Assembly: GCF_002197985.1 (NCBI RefSeq)
Contig: NZ_NBYK01000005.1
Span: 72,091-136,090 of the forward strand
DNA length: 64,000 nt
Direction of reading: 5' to 3'
DNA from: Halopseudomonas aestusnigri
Lineage (GTDB): Bacteria > Pseudomonadota > Gammaproteobacteria > Pseudomonadales > Pseudomonadaceae
Shown piece by piece: positions 58,287-64,000 of this stretch. Every line of letters begins with the position of its first letter. Position 1 is the first letter of the stretch. Made by a program: the position numbers and the translations under genes. The notes below the pieces were generated by a model. The model did not search any database. It saw nothing but the letters and a program-made list of their open reading frames with translations, and was not told the DNA's origin.

Positions 58287-60305
58287 TCACACCTTGAAGG
58301 CGCTGATAATGCTCTGCAGCGACTGCACCAGGTGACCGAGGCGGCCACTGGCTTCCTCGGCTCGCTGTGCACCCTGCGCTGTCCGCTCACCCGCCTGATT
58401 GATCTGCACGATGTTCTGGTCAATATCGTGGCTGACCACTGTCTGCTGCTCGGCGGCGGCGGCGATCTGCTGGCTTTGATCGACGATCTGGGTCACCGCC
58501 TTGAGGATGCTGTCGAGCCCCTGCTGCACCTGGAGTGACGATTCCACAGTGGCAGCCGTCATGCCATGACTGCTGCCCATGGCCTTGACCGCGGCTGCAA
58601 CCCCTTCCTGCAACCGGGCAATCATCTGCTCGATCTCTTCAGTGGACTGCTGGGTCCGGCGGGCCAGGGTGCGCACCTCATCGGCTACGACAGCAAAACC
58701 GCGACCCTGCTCACCGGCCCTGGCCGCCTCGATAGCCGCGTTCAGCGCCAGCAGGTTGGTCTGTTCGGCGACGCCCTTGATCACGTCGAGCACCCGGCTG
58801 ATCGAGGAACTGTCGTCTGCCAGTTGATTGATGACCCGTACCGAGTTTTCTATTTCCCCTGCCAGCTTTTCAATACCGTCGACCGATGATTCGACCATGC
58901 GGCGCCCATTCAGGGTTTCCGTATTGACCTGCTCGGCATTGTTGACCGCCAGAGCGGCACTGCGCGCCACCTCCTGCGAAGTCGCCGCCATTTCATTCAT
59001 GGCCGTGGCGACCTGCTCGATCTGGCTACGCTGCGATGCTACCGCCTGACTGCTTTCGCTGGCGATGTGCTCAACCTGACTGGATTGTTCCTGCACCTGA
59101 CCGGAGGTATCGCTGACCTGCCGGATAAGCTCGCGCACGCGCTGCACGGTGTTGTTGAAGTCGGCAGCCAGGGCACCGAGCTCATCCTTGCTGTCGACCT
59201 CGACCTGTACTGTCATGTCGCCGCCGGCCACCTGCCCCATCTGCTGCGACAGGCGCTTGAGGGTTCGGCGGGTAGCGAAATAGAACCCGGCGTACAGGTA
59301 AATGATCAGCAACCCAACCAGCGATAGCGACACCACCAGCAACCACATTGTCTGCTGATTGCTGGCCAGACGGCCGTCAAGCTGAGTGTCCAGATAATCG
59401 AAGATAGCCTCGTCAAGCAGGTAAGTGGACTCGATCTCGCGGGTAATACGGTCAAAGAAGGCATCCCAGGTACTGTCGAGCGAGGCAGCAATGATGACAT
59501 CCTCTTCAAAGATCACACCGGCACTCTCGATGCTCTTGAGACTCTGCTCTGCAGCAGTCTGCAAGGCGGCGTTGCCGGTCCCGGCAACCGCCTGCTCCAG
59601 AACCTGCGAATAATCGGCGCCGAGCTTTTGCAGCCCGGTGACCAGATCATCCATTTCCCGGCTGGCGTCCGAATCCAGAAAGCCCAGTCCCATCGAATAA
59701 GCCCCGGTCGCGCGGCCATGGCCCAACAAAGAGGTCACCTCAACGGTGGAACCGATAAGCAACTCCGTCAACTGACGGACATTGCGGTCAAAATCCTGCG
59801 GCAAGCCCGCGTAAGCGGCTGTCATGATCAGCAGGGTTGCCGTTTCATCCTTGGCACGCACCGACATCGGACCGCGCGAGATGATCGACTCGGCGGCAAT
59901 CTCGTTATAGCTCTGTACCAGTTTGTCGCGCATGGCAATCAGGTCGGCGGCCGCCGGATCATCGGCCTCCAGCGGCAAACTGTTCAGTTGCTCGATCAGC
60001 CGCGCACGAGTCTGGGTCAGGCGCTCCTCAATACTGTCTGCCTGACCGCCCTGACCCAGGCGCGTATTGACCGCATCCAGGTCACGCACCAGTTCGGCGC
60101 TGCGCAGCGCATCAGAGGTCGCACGCACCAATGCAAGACTGTCCAGCGCGTGCGACGTCACCTCGACACGCTCGTAGGCCTGCTGCACCAGCATGCTGCT
60201 GACGATACCCAAGGGAACAAAAAACAGGATACTGATCAGGCAAAACTTCATGCCGTAGGTCAGCCGGTTCATTAACGCGATGGCAGGGGAAAGCAGACTG
60301 TTCAC
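58287..60305 (-). CDS. Methyl-accepting chemotaxis protein with NIT sensor domain
   Basis: 672 residues: membrane helix (about 20-42), a periplasmic all-helical NIT (nitrate/nitrite-sensing) domain (about 50-310), second helix (about 320-345), HAMP, then the cytoplasmic signalling coiled coil with the conserved tip [20 protein letters not shown] and [11 protein letters not shown]. It controls CheA or a related kinase in response to an anion-like ligand. GTG at 60305 has AGGAG nine bases upstream. Next to ampE-ampD as PA4520 is in P. aeruginosa (memory). Confidence 0.92.
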   Translation of the reverse strand: MNSLLSPAIALMNRLTYGMKFCLISILFFVPLGIVSSMLVQQAYERVEVTSHALDSLALVRATSDALRSAELVRDLDAVNTRLGQGGQADSIEERLTQTRARLIEQLNSLPLEADDPAAADLIAMRDKLVQSYNEIAAESIISRGPMSVRAKDETATLLIMTAAYAGLPQDFDRNVRQLTELLIGSTVEVTSLLGHGRATGAYSMGLGFLDSDASREMDDLVTGLQKLGADYSQVLEQAVAGTGNAALQTAAEQSLKSIESAGVIFEEDVIIAASLDSTWDAFFDRITREIESTYLLDEAIFDYLDTQLDGRLASNQQTMWLLVVSLSLVGLLIIYLYAGFYFATRRTLKRLSQQMGQVAGGDMTVQVEVDSKDELGALAADFNNTVQRVRELIRQVSDTSGQVQEQSSQVEHIASESSQAVASQRSQIEQVATAMNEMAATSQEVARSAALAVNNAEQVNTETLNGRRMVESSVDGIEKLAGEIENSVRVINQLADDSSSISRVLDVIKGVAEQTNLLALNAAIEAARAGEQGRGFAVVADEVRTLARRTQQSTEEIEQMIARLQEGVAAAVKAMGSSHGMTAATVESSLQVQQGLDSILKAVTQIVDQSQQIAAAAEQQTVVSHDIDQNIVQINQAGERTAQGAQRAEEASGRLGHLVQSLQSIISAFKV

Positions 60306-60478
60306 CCGAGGTCTCTCCTAATAATAAGCTGCCCGGCGGCGAGGGCTCTGCGCAGGCTGAACCTGCGCTGTTCTTGTATAACAACCACCACAACGAGGCA
60401 CTGTCGCCTCACCACTGACTGTCTCACAGAAAGGCTATCGGCTCCAGCCAGCGCAACTTTAAGTCAAAACCGGCGAAT

Positions 60479-61309
60479 CTAGCCGAGCACGGCAAGCAGA
60501 GCCAGCGCGACTGCCCAAACGACCAGTGCGCGCACCAGCAGGGTTCGGGTATCGGCCAGCACCCCCTCAGCCTCAGCCCCGGCAAGTGATCCGGAGCTGC
60601 CATTGAGGGCTGCTTCTGCCGCCCGATGAACCAGCACGTCCGATGGCAGCTCCCAGCGCAGCATCACATCGGCCAGCTCGGCACGCACATGGTCAAAATG
60701 TCCGACCAGCGCAAAGCTGGCAGCAAGCAGGCGTGCGGGAATCCATTCCAGCGCATGGGCCAGCGCCGATGCGGGCGACGCGGCAGGGCCATCCTCCTGA
60801 TCGGCCAGCAACCGCAGCAGCCGATAGCCCAGAGCGCCGGCAGGACCCAGCAGGGCGAACCAGAAAACCGTCACCATGTAGCCATGCAATACCTCACGCA
60901 CCAGCGCCGCCCTGACCTCGCTCAGCACGGAGTCCTGACCCTCGGCGACCACCCCAAGATCGCGCTCGGCCACTAGCGCGGCGGCGGCTCTGTCGCCCCT
61001 GTCCCAGGCCTGCTCGAAGCCGGTCGCCATCGCGCCCAACGGATCGCGCCTGCCAACACAGGCGAGCAGTACCAGGGCAAACAGCAACAGGCCGATCAAG
61101 CCAAGTCCGTTACGCTGCAACCACCATTGAAGCAATACCAGAATCAGTAAAGGCAGCAGCACCAGCAGCAGACCACCAAGCGGCTGCCGCACGGGATAAC
61201 GACGCACCACGCGGGAGACCCAGGCTTTCGGCAGGTCCAGCGGCAAGCCGGTGCGCAGCGGGGTAAACCACATCAGTGCAACGACCAGCAACAAGGCGAG
61301 AAAATGCAT
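60479..61309 (-). CDS. ampE: AmpE-like regulatory inner-membrane protein
   Basis: 276 residues with four to five helices and an intervening cytoplasmic region. The N-terminal HFLALLLVVALMWFTPLRTG and GRRDPLGAMATGFEQAW, with REVLHGYMVTVFWFALLGPAGALGYRL, are AmpE hallmarks. It is part of the ampDE unit tied to beta-lactamase induction; its own activity is unproven. The start overlaps the ampD stop by one base (TGATG). Confidence 0.92.
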   Translation of the reverse strand: MHFLALLLVVALMWFTPLRTGLPLDLPKAWVSRVVRRYPVRQPLGGLLLVLLPLLILVLLQWWLQRNGLGLIGLLLFALVLLACVGRRDPLGAMATGFEQAWDRGDRAAAALVAERDLGVVAEGQDSVLSEVRAALVREVLHGYMVTVFWFALLGPAGALGYRLLRLLADQEDGPAASPASALAHALEWIPARLLAASFALVGHFDHVRAELADVMLRWELPSDVLVHRAAEAALNGSSGSLAGAEAEGVLADTRTLLVRALVVWAVALALLAVLG

Positions 61310-61878
61310 CAATGCACTCCCTGAACACGATGAGAACAAACTAGCGCCTGCAGATAGCGGCGCCAGTCAAAGGCAGGGCCAGGATCCGTCTTGCGCCCCG
61401 GAGCAATAAACTCATGCCCGGTTATGCGGTGATTGGTAATGGCCGGATAGGCCGCCTGCAACACCCGGGTCAAGCTTACCAGAGCATCGTACTGGGCGTC
61501 CGCGTAGGGAATCTCGTCAGTCCCTTCCAGCTCGATACCAATGGAAAAGTCGTTGCAGTTTTCCCGACCGCCGTAGCACGATGCACCCGCATGCCAGGCT
61601 CGCCGGTCACAGGAGACAAACTGGGTAACGGTACCGTCACGCTCGATCAGAAAGTGCGCAGACACGCGCAAATCGGCAATCTCGGCAAAGTAGGGATGAA
61701 GGGAAGGATCAAGCTGCCCGGTAAAAAAGGGCTGGACGAAGCCGCCGCCGAAACAGGCCGGCGGCAAACTGATGTTGTGAATCACAAGCAGCGAAACGTC
61801 ACACCCGGCGGGCCGCTCGTTGCAGTGCTCGGAAGGGCAACGAACTGCGCCCTCCAGCCAACCCTCGCTGATCCGCAT
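61309..61878 (-). CDS. ampD: 1,6-anhydro-N-acetylmuramyl-L-alanine amidase AmpD
   Basis: 189 residues. Zinc ligands His34 (LLVIHNISLPP), His155 (TGHEFIAPGRKTDPGP) and Asp165, and catalytic Glu116 and Lys163, are all present. It cleaves imported anhydroMurNAc-peptides in the cytoplasm; its loss derepresses AmpC through AmpR. Works directly downstream of AmpG, also in this window. Followed by ampE. Confidence 0.96.
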   Translation of the reverse strand: MRISEGWLEGAVRCPSEHCNERPAGCDVSLLVIHNISLPPACFGGGFVQPFFTGQLDPSLHPYFAEIADLRVSAHFLIERDGTVTQFVSCDRRAWHAGASCYGGRENCNDFSIGIELEGTDEIPYADAQYDALVSLTRVLQAAYPAITNHRITGHEFIAPGRKTDPGPAFDWRRYLQALVCSHRVQGVH

Positions 61879-61939
61879 ACAGGCCCCCCCGACAGCAAAA
61901 GCCTCATGCTAGCAGGTGCCGACGCCGGCCGCATCCGCC

Positions 61940-64000
61940 TCAGGTGCGAGCCTGAAGCTGACGCAGGTTGCCGATGACCGATTCCAGCGCACGATCAAAC
62001 AACTGATTTTCGTCCAGCAGACTGACCTGCCCACGATCAAAGCACTGCGCCAGCTCATGGCCCGACAGTTCAGCAACCTTGACGCCGTTGCGGTTTACGA
62101 AGATGTATTTACCACTGAAGCTGATAATGGCAGCCAGTTTACAACGCTGGGGCGCCTTGCCTTCCGCTACGACCAGCTGCAGCCAGCAACCGGTGCCCAG
62201 ACTCTCGACCCACCGCTGCGCACCTACGCTGGGCAGGTCATCGATGGTTTCAGGCGGAGCCTCGACCGGCTCCTGTTCCAGTACCGGCTGCTCTACCCGC
62301 ACCGCCTCAACCGGCGGTTCCGACACGACCTCAGATTCCGCGGATTCGACGGGCAGGTCAGCCTCAACCGGGGAACCTGCCGCCCTGACGGCCGCCAGCA
62401 CAGCCCGCTGCGGAGCAACGATGGCCAGCACATGACGCTCGGTGGATGCAGCGTCCAGCCCCAGCAATTCAAGACCACCACGCACTGCCGCCTCAATCTG
62501 ACGATTCTGCGCCAGTCGCTGCGGCACGCCCGCGCTATCAACTGGCTGCACACTGTGCACCACTGCCTTTGCCGTACCCAGCGCGTGCTTCCAGGCCCTG
62601 GACTCACCCCCTTCACGCAGGAAGATCATCTGCATGACCTGGCTCCAGGTATCGCGCAGCAAATCGACTACCGTCACCGGCAAGGTGCGGCCCAGCAACA
62701 TTTTGTTGATTTCCTTTGCCACTTCGGCGCGCGCTGCCTTGATGCGCGCCCGACCTTCTTCAGCATCGCGGGTACGCTGCTCGACCCGCTCGGCGCGGCG
62801 CTGCTCGGTGCGCAGAAAGTCGGTCAGGCGCTGATACAGGGCGTCGAACAGCTCTGCATTCGGCTCGGTCTCGACCAGTAACTGCTCAACAATCTCCTCC
62901 AGCAAAGCGTGCAACTGATCGCGCCGGAGATCATCGTGATCGTTCCAGCCCATGGTCGCACGGGACAGTTCGTTCAATAGACGACGAGCCGGATGCGATG
63001 CCCGACTGAAGAAGCTCTTGTCGCTGATGGCCACCCGGAGTACCGGCAACTGCATACGCGCGATCAATGCCTTCACCGCCGCCGGCAATTCACGGTCTTC
63101 GAGAATGAAATCAAACAACATGGACACCAGGCTGATGACATCGTCATCAACTCGCGCCACAGTCTTGGTACCGCCACTCTGCACCCGCTGCTGATGCAAC
63201 AACTGCTGGACGTGACGACGCAGACCGTTCTGCCCAGCGTCGCCGGCAAAACTCTCTGCAGTCACCTCGGACAGCACGCGCAGCAACTCACTGGTCCCCA
63301 TCGGCATGCCGCCCGATGAGTTGAGACCTGCCAGCGCCACATCGCCACTGGCAACCCGCCATTTGCCAATGAGCTCACTGAACATGCCGAGGATTTCCTG
63401 CTGCTCACTGCTGTCGCCGGAGCGTCCGCCCTGCTGCCCGACGCCACGCCCCGAACCAGCACCTGGCACTGGCCTGCGCACGGAAACAGCCGAGGTCACG
63501 CGCAAGTCAGGCATAACCCCCGCGCTGACAAAAGCGTCATTCAAACTTTCATACAGCCCGTCAATGCCGTTGAACACATAGCGCTCAAAGAGCTTGAACA
63601 CGATCAGACGCACCTTGATGTCGAGACTGAGCGCCCTCAGGGACTCCGCAAAGTATTCGGCTATTGCGCCTGGAGCAAAGGGGTTGTCACTCTGCTCCAC
63701 CGTCTTTTTGGCAAGGCTGTTGACCCGCATGAGCAAATGGCCAAGTGCCGCTTGGTTGCGACTGACAACCCGATTGACCATACCGTCGATCGCAACGGAC
63801 TCTTCCAGCTCATCGGGCTGCACCAGACTCAGGGTATCCAGCTCGAATGAGACGGCCGGCGCGCTCGAGTCGTGCTGTGCATTGATCTGCTCTGTGGCCA
63901 GAATCAGCGAATCACAGGTTTTCTTGACGATATTGTGGCGCTGCAGGCGAAGAGAGCGCATGGCTTCGAAAAACAGCGCCTGGTCGGCATTGTTGGCGGC
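61940..64000 (-). CDS. DUF1631 domain protein, 5' part beyond the window
   Basis: At least 686 residues; the frame stays open to the window edge (AANNADQALFFEAM...), so the true start lies outside. It is largely helical, with charged coiled-coil stretches (about 340-420 of the visible part) and an acidic Pro/Val/Glu-rich linker. The C-terminal region RWVESLGTGCWLQL...NRNGVKVAEL resembles a PilZ-like barrel without the RxxxR motif. The family is common in gammaproteobacteria beside ampD-ampE; function unknown. Confidence 0.82.
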   Translation of the reverse strand, partial: AANNADQALFFEAMRSLRLQRHNIVKKTCDSLILATEQINAQHDSSAPAVSFELDTLSLVQPDELEESVAIDGMVNRVVSRNQAALGHLLMRVNSLAKKTVEQSDNPFAPGAIAEYFAESLRALSLDIKVRLIVFKLFERYVFNGIDGLYESLNDAFVSAGVMPDLRVTSAVSVRRPVPGAGSGRGVGQQGGRSGDSSEQQEILGMFSELIGKWRVASGDVALAGLNSSGGMPMGTSELLRVLSEVTAESFAGDAGQNGLRRHVQQLLHQQRVQSGGTKTVARVDDDVISLVSMLFDFILEDRELPAAVKALIARMQLPVLRVAISDKSFFSRASHPARRLLNELSRATMGWNDHDDLRRDQLHALLEEIVEQLLVETEPNAELFDALYQRLTDFLRTEQRRAERVEQRTRDAEEGRARIKAARAEVAKEINKMLLGRTLPVTVVDLLRDTWSQVMQMIFLREGGESRAWKHALGTAKAVVHSVQPVDSAGVPQRLAQNRQIEAAVRGGLELLGLDAASTERHVLAIVAPQRAVLAAVRAAGSPVEADLPVESAESEVVSEPPVEAVRVEQPVLEQEPVEAPPETIDDLPSVGAQRWVESLGTGCWLQLVVAEGKAPQRCKLAAIISFSGKYIFVNRNGVKVAELSGHELAQCFDRGQVSLLDENQLFDRALESVIGNLRQLQART

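Overview
This looks like a chromosomal segment of a Gammaproteobacterium of the Pseudomonas lineage, possibly the Halopseudomonas / P. pertucinogena group. The evidence is the high G+C content, the protein families, and the gene order. Coding density is high, and there is no intact prophage, plasmid or insertion sequence. From memory of P. aeruginosa PAO1, the window is a mosaic of conserved Pseudomonas blocks: dps to DUF3108 resembles PA0962-PA0943, the PA3611-like gene to fdxA and rsmZ resembles PA3611-PA3621, groEL to panE resembles PA4385-PA4397, and the chemoreceptor-ampE-ampD-DUF1631 group resembles PA4520-PA4523. These correspondences need a synteny comparison to confirm.

Layout. 1-15.5 kb: end of dps, a membrane cold-shock-domain protein, slyX, a HIT protein, an OprD porin, proS, a lipoprotein, a lytic transglycosylase, acyP, a TlpA-like lipoprotein, a YihY membrane protein, arsC-wrbA-DUF2069, then hda-perM-DUF2066 divergent from purM-purN-DUF3108. 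15.5-23.7 kb: a two-copy REP/BIME-like repeat, a 3-hydroxyacyl-CoA dehydrogenase, a protein of ten Sel1 repeats, an HxlR regulator with a nitronate monooxygenase, a secreted unknown, and an operon pairing an FAD lactone oxidase with a fold-type III PLP enzyme. 23.9-28.7 kb: the arginine deiminase operon with a YfcC-type transporter as arcD and a well-placed Anr/FNR box. 28.7-29.5 kb: a decayed tyrosine recombinase and two tandem repeats next to tRNA-Ser(GGA); each repeat begins with a decayed copy of the tRNA 3' end, as in the E. coli rtT repeats. 29.6-43.7 kb: a crotonase, transporters, azlCD, a solute-symporter hybrid kinase next to its LuxR-type regulator (CrbS/MxtR and ErdR), DTW, LOG, recX-recA with a LexA box, and pncC. 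44-47.7 kb: mutS, fdxA, and on the minus strand an unannotated RsmZ-like GacA-controlled small RNA. 47.7-57.6 kb: groESL with a textbook heat-shock promoter, fxsA, an SDR, a DUF481 protein, an alkyltransferase-like protein, ampG, an MscS channel, YajQ, a degenerate-GGDEF response regulator and panE. 57.7-64 kb: a cobalamin adenosyltransferase, a NIT-domain chemoreceptor, ampE, ampD, and a DUF1631 gene that runs off the end.

How parts work together. ampG, ampD and the lytic transglycosylase belong to peptidoglycan recycling. YajQ, the degenerate GGDEF regulator, RsmZ and CrbS/ErdR point to global lifestyle and carbon control. arcDABC is for anaerobic ATP from arginine. recA-recX, mutS and the alkyltransferase-like protein serve DNA repair. 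The most rewarding non-coding finds are the RsmZ-like RNA with its GacA box, the rtT-like repeats at tRNA-Ser, and a structured leader upstream of the nitronate monooxygenase. No wholly new multi-gene system could be shown from sequence alone.
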